The translations under genes and the position numbers were made by a program. The notes beneath the pieces were generated by a model, which worked only from the letters and a program-made list of their open reading frames with translations, was not told the origin of the DNA and did no database searches. 64,000 nt of DNA from Ashinkailepas kermadecensis (lineage: Eukaryota > Arthropoda > Thecostraca > Neolepadidae). Numbering within the stretch: position 1 is the stretch's first letter; each line of letters begins with the position of its first letter. This document shows positions 10,393-21,136 of this stretch, piece by piece. The stretch covers positions 59,839-123,838 of the forward strand of contig JAOTOM010002913.1 in assembly GCA_034440615.1 (NCBI GenBank), in the 5' to 3' direction.

Positions 10393-11082
10393 TCACTGGT
10401 CGGCCATGCGGTATTTCACCGCATGTCGGTACGCACGATACCGCTGCAGCAGCCGGTTGGTTTCCGCGGCGCTCGCGTTTGCAGCGGCGGTGCCTGCGAC
10501 GTCAGCGTCGGCGCTTATGACGCCAGTGGCGGCGCTAGCGATGCCAGCGACGTCGCCTGCCACGACGTCTGCGACGTCGGCGTTTGCACCGATCGGAGCG
10601 AGACCACACTCCCTTGCACCCATGGGGAAGCTGTGGGACGGGTTGGTGACGACTGCGGGCAGATTTTCCTCACAGGTGCCTTTGGCGTGCTCCCGTGGAT
10701 TCCGGCGACACACATCACACCAGTCAGGGGTGGTGACGTTGACGTCGGCAGAGTCGGCTCTTGAGTTCGCAGGGGTGGCGCTTCGTAGCTGGGCACCTGA
10801 GTGCCGGGCTAGTATGTCGCCACAGGTGGTACACCGTCGGTCCAGGTGCCGGTACGTAGGTGGTTTCACCATTTGCGGGCCGGGACGTCCTTGCGGCCCA
10901 TAGCGGTCGACTGGCAGCTGGTAGTCGAACATCACGATCCGGACCAGAAGGTCGGCTCGCATGTGACTGGCTTCCTCCCAGGAGGCCTGAGATGGCGGAA
11001 AGCCAACCCATTCCACAAGGTATTCGGCCAGTCTCGCGCAGTCCCATCTGACTGCGAGGACTCTTGAAATTTCAAAGTCCAT
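10393..11082 (-). CDS. Chromodomain and Cys-cluster ORF downstream of env
   Basis: A 229-residue open frame. The ATG (11082-11080) is the first in frame and overlaps the env stop (11074-11072) by 11 bases. Residues about 2-45 fit a chromodomain: an aromatic after the start (DFEISRVL), AEYLVEWVGF with W and F at the cage positions, and a following SWEEASHM in place of the usual TWEPEENL. Residues about 85-125 hold two CxxC pairs (RCTTC and WCDVC) plus further His/Cys, suggesting a zinc-binding fold. A low-complexity Ala/Asp/Val-rich stretch follows, and the C-terminus is basic. Chromodomains are known at the integrase C-terminus of chromoviruses, where they target insertion to marked chromatin; a separate 3' ORF with one is unusual. 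It could be a translocated integrase tail or a captured host domain. The frame is intact although env and pol are broken. Confidence 0.75.
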   Translation of the reverse strand: MDFEISRVLAVRWDCARLAEYLVEWVGFPPSQASWEEASHMRADLLVRIVMFDYQLPVDRYGPQGRPGPQMVKPPTYRHLDRRCTTCGDILARHSGAQLRSATPANSRADSADVNVTTPDWCDVCRRNPREHAKGTCEENLPAVVTNPSHSFPMGARECGLAPIGANADVADVVAGDVAGIASAATGVISADADVAGTAAANASAAETNRLLQRYRAYRHAVKYRMADQ

Positions 11083-13011
11083 GTCGGCAGCTGTAGTCGG
11101 CGGTAGTAGTCGGCGGCAGTCGGCGGTAGGCGGCGTGTCCGATCGACGGTCCTGCGGCAACTGGCGTGACGGACTCGACACGCCCGATTGCCAGGTCGTG
11201 TTGATGTCCAGGACGGATGACGATGATATCTTCACCGAGCGGGAGGGGTTGGAGGGTTGAAGGTTGCGGTGTGGGATTGGTGGGAACAGAACTCCGTTTG
11301 CGGCGCATCAGACAATACATGATAACACCTGTTGCGGCTACGAACATCAGTACCACTGGGGTGATCAAGGCCGAATGTCCTAACACTGTATGATAGCGGA
11401 GGTCACGTGTTGTCTGCAGCTGATAACTGAGGCGGGAGATTGGGATGTCGAGGTCAGGTAACATCGACAGGGCTGCTGTCTCGGAGTTGCTGTCAAGGCC
11501 AGGTAGCTGGGTTCGGGTTGTCTGCTCGGTCAGCTCGACTAACTGGCCAAGCTGTGAACGCAAGAAGTTCACATGGTTGATATCCAGAAGGGATGATTTT
11601 GAGCTGGCCGTGGGGATTCGAAAATACTTGGAAAGGACTGAGCATCCATTTCTCAGGTGCACCAACTGTGCAGGGGTGGTTGTGGTGAATTCTGAAGTGC
11701 CGTTGGCACAAACCATTTGAATGTTCACCGTTGATCCTGAGATGATCCGCCAAAGGTTTCGTTCGACTTCCAAAGCTGTCGGGGTACTTTTGTAGGACAC
11801 GAGTGCTTTGCACTGTGTGCTAATTTCGTTGATCTCACGCAGATACAGTGATTTCACACAGGACGCGGTCGTCGCTGTGAATTGTTCGGCCCGATGGAAA
11901 TGACAGAAAGATAACTTTTGCTGCAGGCATATGCGGATATCTTCGGATATCTCCATGAAGCGGGTGTTGTCCTGGCTGATGGCAAAGAGCTTCACGTTTC
12001 CTGTTTCAAATTTTGTTTCCAATGACGTGTTTCGGTCAGGCAGTTTCGTGTTGAAGATTTCAAACACGTTGAAGCGGTTCGGAAGTTGACAATGGGGATG
12101 GGCAGAGTCATGTAGGATTTGGAGTTCACGACGGTCAATGAGGTATGAATGATTCGGTAATACTCCTCGAGTTCGTCGGTCCGGTAGGGCAAAGCTTTAC
12201 CGTTTGGTAGGGCATTGCTGATGCTCGAAAGTACTTTGAGTAGTTGAGCTGGTTTTACCAGTGATTGGGACAAGATACCATGAGTCAAAAGGCTGAGTTG
12301 CATCTGCAATTCCGAAAGTTGATTGCTAGCTTGTTGAATGATGGCTCTAGCGTTTTCAGTCACCTTGGTGATTTGGGTTTGAAGTGAAATGTAGATTTCA
12401 AGGTATTGCAGTATGGTACGTTCCATAATTGAGACCTGGTGGGTCAGATTGTTCACCAAACGACTGATCTGGTTGATCGCTTCGCGATTCGTTTGTACTT
12501 CCGCGTTGGTCTGGTTCATGATCGATACATTTTCTCCGAGAATGTGAACTATGTTGTCTTTATCGTTTTCCAAGGTGTCAAGTGGGCTGAGGATGGCTTC
12601 GAGGTCAGCGTCGGTAGCTGTACCGAAGAGAAAGGACAAGGCATTTCCAACGAAGGGCAGGACAGATCGCTTCTATCTATGATGGTTCGGGTTGATTGAG
12701 TTGGCTGCCCGGACCGTATTGTCTAAATTTGTCCTAAGTGTTTTCAAGCTTTCAGTCAGCTGGGATTTCACTTTGTCGGAGTACGGAAATTGCGGATGGT
12801 CAGTGAGGTATAATCCTATACGTTTTTCGAACACATGTAGCGTGTGGTTCAAGTCGTTCAGCGTTGTAGGCACATCATGCACACGAAGAGGCATGTGCAC
12901 TTTCCAGATCTCATGGGTTGAGTACAGTACACCACGTGGCAAGAACAGAGTTCCGTAGGTAGTTTTGAGTATAAGGAATAATAGGATGGGAATGATTTCG
13001 ACCACCGACAT
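11072..13011 (-). pseudogene. env: F-type envelope gene of the provirus, broken
   Basis: About 645 codons. The start has a hydrophobic signal-peptide-like segment. A basic cleavage-type site near 12,670 is followed by a hydrophobic fusion-peptide-like stretch ending in LFGTAT, as in baculovirus F and errantivirus envelopes (Pfam Baculo_F family). A long heptad-rich region follows, then a transmembrane segment (about 11375-11311) with basic residues after it and a cytoplasmic tail of about 78 residues. Breaks: an in-frame TAG at 12675-12673, within the basic site, and a one-base-type frameshift near 12080-12110. The tail overlaps the frame of the chromodomain ORF. Envelope identity rests on architecture, not a database search. 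Confidence 0.8.
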
Positions 13012-13026
13012 TCTGTAAAATCAAAG
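13012..13026 (-). promoter_or_regulatory. Splice-acceptor-like site before env
   Basis: On the minus strand, a T-rich tract reading ttgattttacag ends in AG at 13014-13013, one base before the env ATG at 13011. Envelope of gypsy-type errantiviruses is made from a spliced RNA, so an acceptor here is expected. The matching donor, near the gag start or leader, was not identified. Confidence 0.5.
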
Positions 13027-13254
13027 ACCTGTGTCACACTAGACATCAGGATAGGTGACGTCACAACGTCACATCAACATCATTATGCCCATATGGGGTT
13101 CCATCACAAGGTGCTGCACGCAACACGTCCATCACATCGGCAATCAGGCTGGTAGGTGGCGTTACTCCGTCACCGTCTGTGGCGCCACTGCGTCAACAAT
13201 ACAGTTACATGTTCACATGAAGCGACTCACGGGTACACTTCGACGTCCTATCTA

Positions 13255-15225
13255 CTAGAGCCGAGCCGGAGCTGGGGCTGCTTTGGCTTTGCGTCCTGTG
13301 CAAGGCACGCAAGCTTTGATGTAGGCCACTGTGTCTCTCGACATTCCGTTCCAATAATATGTGAATTTAAGCATTTCGTATGTTTTGGTGAGTCCCATGT
13401 GTCCTGCAAAGAAACCTTCGTGCATCTCCTTCAATACTTCCTGTCTCAGGGATTTTGGCACGCATAGTTGTAAGCCTGGAAATGGTCCACAGCGAGATCC
13501 GTCGCTAATTTTGTAGATCAGTTTGTCCAACTCCATGTAATGCAAAACGATATCTCGATAATCTGAGTGATATTTGTCATTCATGATTTTCCGAATATTT
13601 GCTATTTCCTCATCTGCACTCTGCGGTTTCGCTATGCCCTCCCATTTCACTAGTACTTCCTTAAATTTTTCCCCTCTGCTCAGGTCTTCCTCTGGTTTTC
13701 TGAATTCGGTGTGACGGAGATCACCCATTGGAACATGGTCTGAATCTATGACATTCACGTCTTGGTCAGTTTCATGCATTCTACTGAGGTGGTCTGCAAC
13801 GATATTTTTGCTTCCTTTAATATAGATGATTTCGCAGTCGTGCTCAGAAAGCATGATAGCCCATCTCTGCAACATTGGATTTTTCATTTCTGACAGGTTC
13901 AAGAATGTAAGTGGACGGTGATCGCTCAGAATGGTGAATTTCGATCCAGGCAAATATTGGCGTAATTTTGCACACTCCACACGCACGCATAAGCCTCTTT
14001 TTGCACCACTGGCCACTTACGTTGTGTCTCATTCAATTGTTTCGACAGGTACTGCACCACTCTTTCACCTTCTCCGTGTTCCTGCACTAACACGGCTCCA
14101 ACTGTTTCCTGGGAGGCATCCGTGTATAATTTGTACTCTTTCCTGATGTAGGGATAAGCCAGCACGGGTGCGGAAGCTAATTTTCGTTTCAGGGTCTCGA
14201 AAGCATGCTCACACACGTCTGCCCATTCAAATCTTGAATGTTTCTTGGTGAGGTTTATAAGTGGCGTTGAGATTTTGCTGAAGTTGGGAATGAAGCGACG
14301 GTAGTATGAACACATGCCGATGAATGAGCGGACTCCCTTACATTGGTCGGGGCGGCCATATGTTGAATCGCTTCCACTTTCTCGGGGTTTGGCTTGATGG
14401 CAGAGGCTGACACTAGGTGTCCCAAGTACTGTACTCTTTCTTTCAAGAAGTCACATTTCGACAGTTTTAGTTTCAATTTCGCTTTTCGCAGTCTGCGGAA
14501 AACTTCTTCAAAATGGGCCAAATGTTCGTCAAACGTTTTGGAGTATACTATTATGTCATCGATGTAGGCTGTTGCAAACTGATTTTGAATGCCAGACAGT
14601 ACTTTGTTCATCAATTCTGCAAATTTTGAGGGTGCATTGCAAATTCCGAATGTCATTTTGCGAAAGTTTCACAGGCCCAGGAAACATGTGAATGCTGTTT
14701 TGGTAATACTCTCCTCGGACATCGGGATTTGCCAATAACCAGCTTTCAGGTCCAAGGACGAAAAGAAGTTCGCACCTCCCAGAGAGGCAAGGATGTCCTC
14801 AATTAGCGGGAGTGGGTAGCTATTTTTCTTGGTCACCTTGTTTAGTTTTCTGAAGTCCATCGCGAACCGGTTACTTCCATCTTTTTTGCGAACAATCACG
14901 ATCCGGGCGGCCCAAGGACTGTCTGAGTCCTCAATGATACCTGCGTCTAGCATCACTTTAATTTGTTCCTCTACGTATTTTCGCTGAGAGAATGGGGTTT
15001 TGTAAGGAGCCTGGCGGATCGGCGAGTTGTCTCCAGTGTCAATGTCCATTTTTATGACATCAGTCGTTGCAAGATCTGCGTCAGTCTCGGCAAATAAGTC
15101 AGTGTTAGCACGTAACAGCTGTTCTAGTCTGTCCTTGTCTGCACCAGTCAGGTGAGCCAGCTTGGCTTGATCAAGCGGGTTAGAGGGAGCGAGGGAGTAT
15201 GATAGGTGAAATACCCGTGGTCCAG
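13255..15225 (-). pseudogene. pol: pol: reverse transcriptase, RNase H and integrase zinc finger
   Basis: Reverse transcriptase runs from a primer-grip-side AAPYKTP-like start through FSSLDLKAGYWQ, FGICNAPSKF and the catalytic YIDD. RNase H follows (YKLYTDAS, KEAYACVWSVQ, ILSDHRPL). The integrase HHCC finger is intact (HEGFFAGHMG and CVPC). The frame then ends at 13255, and the next 240 bases to env are non-coding, so the integrase catalytic core and C-terminus are deleted. No protease DTG motif is present; gag runs straight into the RT linker. Damage: an in-frame TGA at 14671-14669 and frameshifts near 14335 and 13970. Assignment to Ty3/gypsy is certain. Confidence 0.92.
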
Positions 15226-15917
15226 CCTGAGGTTGGTTCTCCATGGGTGGCTTCTCGGTTGCTAGCTTTGACGTTGATAATTTTTCCACTGATTGGCCTA
15301 TTGCCATTACGAGTTTTTCCAATTTATCTACCTTGTCCTCTCCTGTGTCTGGCTGATTAGAGTCGACTTCCATTGGCTCCTGCCTTTGCACGCCTCTGCA
15401 AACCTCAATATGTCTGTATAGCTTATTTGCTAATGAGCTACTTTGGACTCCTCTGTTAAAAATATCAATGAGTATTTGCTGCGTCGAGGGATTTTCGACA
15501 TCTGAGTAAGCTTCGCGTGCCAAAGCGATCAGTTTCTCACCGTAGTTCTGAACAAGGTCACCTCTATGTTGGCGCATTTTTCGCAAACTCTACTGTGCAC
15601 ATTTATCGTCCGAGAGGTCCGAATATCTTTCTCGCATGACTTGTTTTTATTTCAGCCCACGTCATAAGTGGCTGTTCCGTGAATACGCGCTGCATAAATT
15701 CGGCTGCTGGTACCGTGAGCGTTTTGATGCAAATTATCTGTATCTGTTCGTCATCCATGCTGAAGTTAATTCGTTCAAGTTGCCGTAACCATTCAATTCA
15801 TCGACTGTGTTCATCTCCAGAAAAGGGTCTGACGTTTTTCGTCATACCTTGTGCTCGGATCTCCAAGATAATTTTGTTCAAGCACTCCGCCAATTTATCA
15901 GAAGAAATCTCAGTCAT
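15226..15917 (-). pseudogene. gag: gag of the provirus, broken
   Basis: Likely ATG at 15917-15915, followed by a capsid-like region with SMDDEQIQIICIKTL and EFMQRVF, as found in gypsy-type Gag. An in-frame TGA lies about 40 codons in, and a frameshift falls near 15600; the distal part joins pol in one frame at about 15226. No CCHC zinc knuckle is seen, so nucleocapsid and protease were probably lost in one deletion at the gag-pol junction. Confidence 0.7.
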
Positions 15918-16267
15918 AATTAATTAGGTTAATTTACGCTATATTTTTCAAAATTATTCGCTCTCTTTTGTGGATATTTCTATGTTTCAAATTCGGCTCG
16001 AAGTTCACACAGCAGTTCCCACACACAGTATTCAGAATACGGTAGGTATGCTGCACAATTATGCAATTTTAAAACAGTTCTAAGTGGTCAAAATCCGGAA
16101 TTGGTATTTTTAAAAGGATGATGAAGTTGCTCGGACTTACGTGAATGAAGCGGAAGACGTTTTCTTGCTCGTCCGTGCTGAAACGGGGTGATTGAAGGTC
16201 CAGTTGGTGTTGATCTAGATGTGCTTGCAGAAAGACGCAGAAAGTCGCAGAAAGTCTCGCAGAAAGT

Positions 16268-16285
16268 CCGGGTTTCGCGGCGCCA
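16268..16285 (-). other. Candidate primer-binding site
   Basis: Two bases after the 5' LTR end, the minus strand reads TGGCGCCGCGAAACCCGG. TGG is the complement of a tRNA CCA tail and the position is right for a PBS. I could not match the next bases to a specific tRNA with confidence. Confidence 0.55.
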
Positions 16286-16287
16286 CT

Positions 16288-16826
16288 TGTAGGAAAGTTC
16301 CTATATCGGCTTATGTGATAGTCTAATGAACTTCGCGTCTAGATAACCCCGGTAGTGAAGGCACCAACGTCTTTACCGCTGCCTGTATTTTCACTGCAGC
16401 ACTCGTACGATCACACGAGACAGTCAGACGGAGTATAGAACTTTCTTCTATGAAGGAAAGCCGTGATATTGCCTATTCTACGAATTTAGGGGCCGAAATT
16501 AGGTGGAAATTCAGCGGGCGCGCAATCGTCCAGCAGAGACCTGATCGCCCAAGAGTCCAGCGAAGACTGGCGGCCGGGCAACGTGCAGCCCGTGACGGGC
16601 GGAGACCCCCCGGCGTTTCATTGGTCGTTGAGCCAGAACCGCCCATTTACGTCACATCCCTGTTCTGGAATGATCGAGTGCCTTCCAGACGGGAAGTTAG
16701 CCTGCATTTAGTGCCGGTAGCGATGTTACATTTACGTTACACTTTTACAATCTATAGGTTTACGGGATTATTTCAATTACAGTTACGGGATAGCCAAAAG
16801 TATAATTTTATATGAACTCTGTTACA
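16288..16826 (-). repeat. 5' LTR of the provirus
   Basis: Partner of 9460-9998, followed on the plus strand by the target duplication AGAC. Promoter elements would lie here on the minus strand, but I did not identify a TATA box or initiator with confidence. Confidence 0.95.
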
Positions 16827-16830
16827 AGAC

Positions 16831-17954
16831 CGAAGAAAGCTTAAAATACACCGAATGGAAAGTCGGTCGAGCAATGGGTTTATTGTTAAACTTCAAAGTG
16901 AAATGAGCGATTTTGAATTGCATTACAAATTTCAATGGTCTACGCCAGGTTTGCCTTCCTTGCTACTTGAACCTTTCCAGCTTCAGCGACACATAAGGTG
17001 AGACTGCACACAAGGTCACAGCGAGGTCAACGTCAGTCGACTATCAGCCTAATGCGGGCAGATTGTTCACTGGCTCATGAGCACATCCTGACATTCCCAG
17101 CAAGGTCGTACGCAAGGACGCCGCCAACCTCAGCAAACACGGCCGAAACTAGAACCAAATATTCACCATGTAGATACCGTACGAGCAAGCGAGGCACAGC
17201 TGTGTATAGAAGATTACGTCAAGAAGTAAAATGCTGGGAAAAGGCATGTCGGCCATCAAAGCCGAGCAGATGATGAGCGGGGTGCCGACGTCCACGTCAC
17301 CGGCCTGCCATCTGGAGGGAGCCAGCGTACTTGGCACGAGCCGGACCGGCCGGTCAAGGTCATGGCTGGGGCGTCGCCAGCTCTGAAAAGGCGGCAACAC
17401 CAGGGGATGACTGCGCACATTTCGTTGGGGGCGACACGGCAACCAGCGGGCATCAGCAGCGGCCAGCTGCTGCTGTGTGGCCAGCTACTGCTTCGTAGAA
17501 AGCAATAGCATCTGTAAAACCAGCTGACTCGGAAAATGCTAGGTGTGGGGCAGGCCTGGAGATCTGTCACCAAGTCAGGGGTCCACGTCCCCATTTTCAG
17601 GATTTTTTTATTTTCAGTTTAAACATGGAAAATGACAAACTACCATTAACAAGGTACCAAACCTGGGGGCTTAGGGCTCCCAATCCTCTGCCATGGTGTA
17701 GGGGAAGGGGTTGACACCACCAGATCAGCTATTCCTAGACTGCTCATAATCAAACGAACATATCTGTGCCGCCATGACCTGGTTGGAGGCGGAAAACAAA
17801 CTGAATAAGGCGGCAGACTTTGACCTCGGAACCGTTAAAATAATCCGAGTAACAGACGTTGAGATATCCGTAAACACCCAAAGTTAGTCCATCTGGTGAT
17901 CCTGGCACTGCAACAGGCGGAATTTGCTGGAATTCGTCGCCGTCTGTGACACCA
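16831..17954. other. Gene-free stretch with one possible minus-strand coding patch
   Basis: Mostly without recognisable features. From 17750 to about 17950 the minus strand has a frame of balanced composition (VPGSPDGLTLGVYGYLNVC and onward) that ends at a stop at 17750 and is cut upstream by the 11-bp satellite. It could be a terminal exon of an unknown gene, but I have no family for it. Confidence 0.35.
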
Positions 17955-18720
17955 GCCGAGAGGACTGCAGCAACACTGCAGCAACACTGCAACAACACTG
18001 CAGCAACACTGCAACAACACTGCAGCAACACTACAGCATCACTGCAGCAGCACTACAGCAACACTGCAGCAACACTACAGCAACACTGCAGCAACACTGC
18101 AGCAACCCTACAGCAACACTGCAGCAACACTGCAGCATCAATGCAGCATCACTACAGCAACACTGCAGCACCACTGCAGCACCACTGCAGCAACACTGCA
18201 ACATCACTGCAGCAACACTGCTACATCACTGCAGCAACACTGCAGCATCACTACAGCAGCACTGCAGCAACACTGCATCAACGCTGTAGCAACACTGCAG
18301 CAACATTACAGGAACACTGCAGCAACACTGCAGCAACACTGCAGCAACACTGCAACAGCACCGCATCAAAACGGCAGCAACACTGCACCAACACCGCACC
18401 AACATCGCACGAACACCGCAGCAACAATGCACGAACACTGTACCAACACTGCAGCAACATTGCGCCAATACTGCACTAACACTGCAACAACACTGCACCA
18501 ACACTTCCCCAACACTGCAGCAACACTGTAGCAGCAACTTTGCACCAACACTGCACCAACACTGCAGAAACACTGCAGAAACACTGCAGCAACACTGCAG
18601 CAACACTGCAGCAACACTGCAGCAATACTGTAGCAACAACAATGCTCAACACTGCAGCAACATTGCACCAACACTGCACCAACACTGCAGCAACATTGCA
18701 CCAACACTGCACCAACGCTG
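17955..18720. repeat. 11-bp satellite, about 70 copies
   Basis: Tandem gcagcaacact with variants (gcaccaacact, gcatcactac, acagcaacact). Six frames stay open across it because the unit contains few stops, giving Gln/His/Thr- or Cys/Val/Leu-rich translations that are not genes. The right half (18370-18720) is enriched for the gcaccaacact variant, implying later local expansion. Confidence 0.95.
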
Positions 18721-18886
18721 CTGGAGAGGTCAGCAGTGTTACGAGATCAGTAGAGGTCACCTCAGCAGGCCGGGTTGTGGCGGCGCTGAGAGAAGTGCCC
18801 TCCCACCAATGTCTCCAGGTCATCCAGATTCGTGATAATTATGGCGTGGTCGTCTCTTGGCACGTACACACCTTCATTTGGCCCAC

Positions 18887-19025
18887 GTCAGACCACACCG
18901 CATGGGGCTTGCCGACCCACGTTAGACCACACAGCATGGAGCTTGCCGGCCGACGTCAGACCACACAGCATGGGGCTTACCGGCCCACGTCAGACCACAC
19001 AGCATGGGGCTTGCCGGCCCACCTG
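18887..19025. repeat. 34-bp minisatellite, four copies
   Basis: Four tandem copies of cgtcagaccacacagcatgg followed by ggcttgccggccca, with a few substitutions. Confidence 0.85.
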
Positions 19026-20375
19026 AGCTGGCTGGTCACAACATGATTTCCTGGTTCATCTTACCGAGATTCTCCAATATGAACACACTGGCTGGAGTGA
19101 TTGTCTCTGAGCTTACCTGCGTGGAGAGCAGGTTCTTCATACGGCGGCTACCCCATTCGTCTGTACCAGTCATCGCCTATGGCATGCATTGTCCATTTAT
19201 AGAGCAACATTCAGTATAATATTACTAAACTACTTCACATTTAAGGAAGAAAATTGACGTCATTACGAAAACGACTTCTTGCTTGCAAAAATAATTTCCC
19301 CAATTTCGGTTGCCATGGATACGCTTAAATTTTTGTAATGAGCTTCATCAGCCCACAATATGAATCACTATTGACTTGGATTCGATTCGCAGTCATTGGA
19401 TCAGAATGTGAAACTATTGCTCTGTATATGCTCTGTCTAAGAGCTATGCTGAAGCAGAATATCGCACAATTTTTCCTTCTGGATCCTGGATCCTAAGAGA
19501 TATGCTAAAGCATTATGTTCCACTATTTTTCCTCCTGGATTCGCCTTCTTAAAAATTTCGGAGTTTTGTCCTTACAAAAATGTTGTTAACGATGCAAGAT
19601 TTCGAGCGATATGTTCGCTCGAAATTCAGTTGGTTCGTTGGTTAGCGAACTCTCAACGGGGCCGAAAAAGCCAGCCCTTAACGATTGAATGGCTTTCCAT
19701 TCTTCGCACAATAGGGTTAAGGCCGGCGCTTTCATAGGAAAGGGCGGTGTTTTTAGGGCTAAGGGCGGCGTTCTTAGGGTTAAGGGCGACGGTTTTCCCC
19801 ACTCCACCTCATGCTAATAGAACGGGAAGTTGAAAGGAAATGTACCGCGTAGCATGGCCATCGAAATACTATAGCCTGATGTCCTGTCGCTGGTTTCTCC
19901 ACGCTGAAGATGGGCGCTACCTTTTGTCTGGCGGTGGACCTGGACACGGGTGCAGTTTGACCATGAATGCAGCTTAGCCCAGTCGTCAGTCCGGTCATTG
20001 AAGGCTTTCGTCTGGCGACATTTCTACGTGGCAGATCACGACCCAGAAGTGATGTCTAGTTTCCCTATGCGGCGTCAGTCCACACACAGCGCAAGCGTCG
20101 CTCCCGCCGCACCTATCCAATGCAGCTCGCTTGCGGTTGACGCCTTCTCCAACAGGTTGGTAAGCATGTCCAGCAGCAATAGGGGACCACTGGTGATGCT
20201 GACGATGGCAGACAACACGTGACCACGACGGCGACGACGCCCAGAGAATGCCGGCCGATCTCATCTCGCCAACCCTCATCATAGTACTGGCTGTTGTCTT
20301 CATGACTCGTCGACTGCTTGGCACGTATAGCGTCGTCAATCCCTCACGCAAATTGGTTGCGGGCGAAGAGCAGCT
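19026..20375. other. Gene-free stretch
   Basis: No coding I can support. A short internal repeat occurs at 19490-19570, and from 19710 to 19800 the motif ttagggYtaagggcggcg recurs three times. Confidence 0.4.
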
Positions 20376-20458
20376 AGGACAGGTGGGATTCGAACCCAAG
20401 ACCTTTCGGCTTGGATACTAACATCCTACCCACGGACAACTCACCCACATCGACAGCC
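20376..20458 (-). mobile_element. tRNA-like SINE head
   Basis: On the minus strand a perfect B box with T-stem (TGGGTTCGAATCCCA, around 20397-20384) follows an A-box-like GTGGGTGAGTTG by about 50 bases. The acceptor ends do not pair well and there is no clean anticodon stem, so this is more likely a tRNA-derived SINE or pseudo-tRNA than a functional gene. Confidence 0.55.
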
Positions 20459-20909
20459 ATTGTCAAGTCACACAATGGGTTGGCCAATTTGCACGTTGCG
20501 TCGCTCATTGTCATGCTTGCTGCATTGTCTCCGATATACTGCCGGAGTTGTACTGAGTTTCCAAGTTCCTACGACATCCGAATACGATGACGTGATAGAT
20601 CCACCATTGATGGAGTACGCGTCTGCCCAGACGAACACACATTCGACTGGGAATTAACACCGATCTGCATTGCTTGTCTCACTCCATCACTGTTGCCATG
20701 GAAACAACGCGCGACAAAATCCAAACTCTATTATATTCGTCACCGTCAAGGTCGCAGCTACACAGCGCCGGCTCGTTAACACCGCGGCGGCAGAGCATGT
20801 CGGTGGTAACAATGGACAGTGCACATGGTTTCACTGTGCATGCACCACACTGTGCACGGCCGCAACAACCAGTCAACGTCGCGCCGACATCCGGACGCAG
20901 GCGACTCGC

Positions 20910-21029
20910 AAAGAGCTCGCAACGAGCCGACTCTCAACTACTAGGTCACATATCGTCGCATGCCGGAGCAAAGAGCTCGCAACGAGCCGACTCTCAACTG
21001 CTAGGTCACATATCGTCGCCAGCATCTCA
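20910..21029. repeat. 60-bp tandem duplication
   Basis: Two copies starting aaagagctcgcaacgagccg at 20910 and 20970, nearly identical. Confidence 0.9.
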
Positions 21030-21061
21030 TGCCGTTCGATGACGGGTGGATTCGTTAATTC

Positions 21062-21136
21062 CGTCGGTCGTGGGATTCGAACCCACGATGGCACACTCAT
21101 GAGTTCATCTCCTCACCGACTGAGCTGCCCTCGACC
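21062..21136 (-). mobile_element. tRNA-like SINE head
   Basis: Minus strand: an A box (GGCAGCTCAGTCGGTGAG), then a T-arm with perfect stem GTGGGTTCGAATCCCAC. Length is about 75 bases, as in a tRNA, but acceptor-stem pairing is only four bases at the end and the anticodon arm is weak. A pseudo-tRNA or SINE head is likely; a divergent tRNA gene cannot be excluded without a covariance model. Confidence 0.55.

Larger units (their letters stand above)
9456..16830 (-). mobile_element. Env-bearing Ty3/gypsy provirus (errantivirus-like), defective
   Basis: A complete insertion bounded by two 539-bp direct LTRs (9460-9998 and 16288-16826) and a 4-base target duplication AGAC at 9456-9459 and 16827-16830. 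All genes read on the minus strand: gag (15917), pol (to 13255), env (13011-11072), and a chromodomain ORF (11082-10393). The LTRs start TGTAG and end TTACA on the plus strand and differ at about 20 positions by eye, so the insertion is moderately old. The copy is defective: gag has a stop and a frameshift, the protease and NC knuckles are missing, pol has a stop and two frameshifts, the integrase catalytic core is deleted, and env has a stop and a frameshift. I could not find a convincing polypurine tract next to the 3' LTR. Confidence 0.93.

Noticed and set aside
10331..10903. Plus-strand 190-codon frame
   Set aside because: Opposite-strand shadow of the chromodomain ORF.
18037..18823. Cys/Val/Leu-rich frames that look like membrane proteins
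   Set aside because: Readout of the 11-bp satellite on the minus strand.
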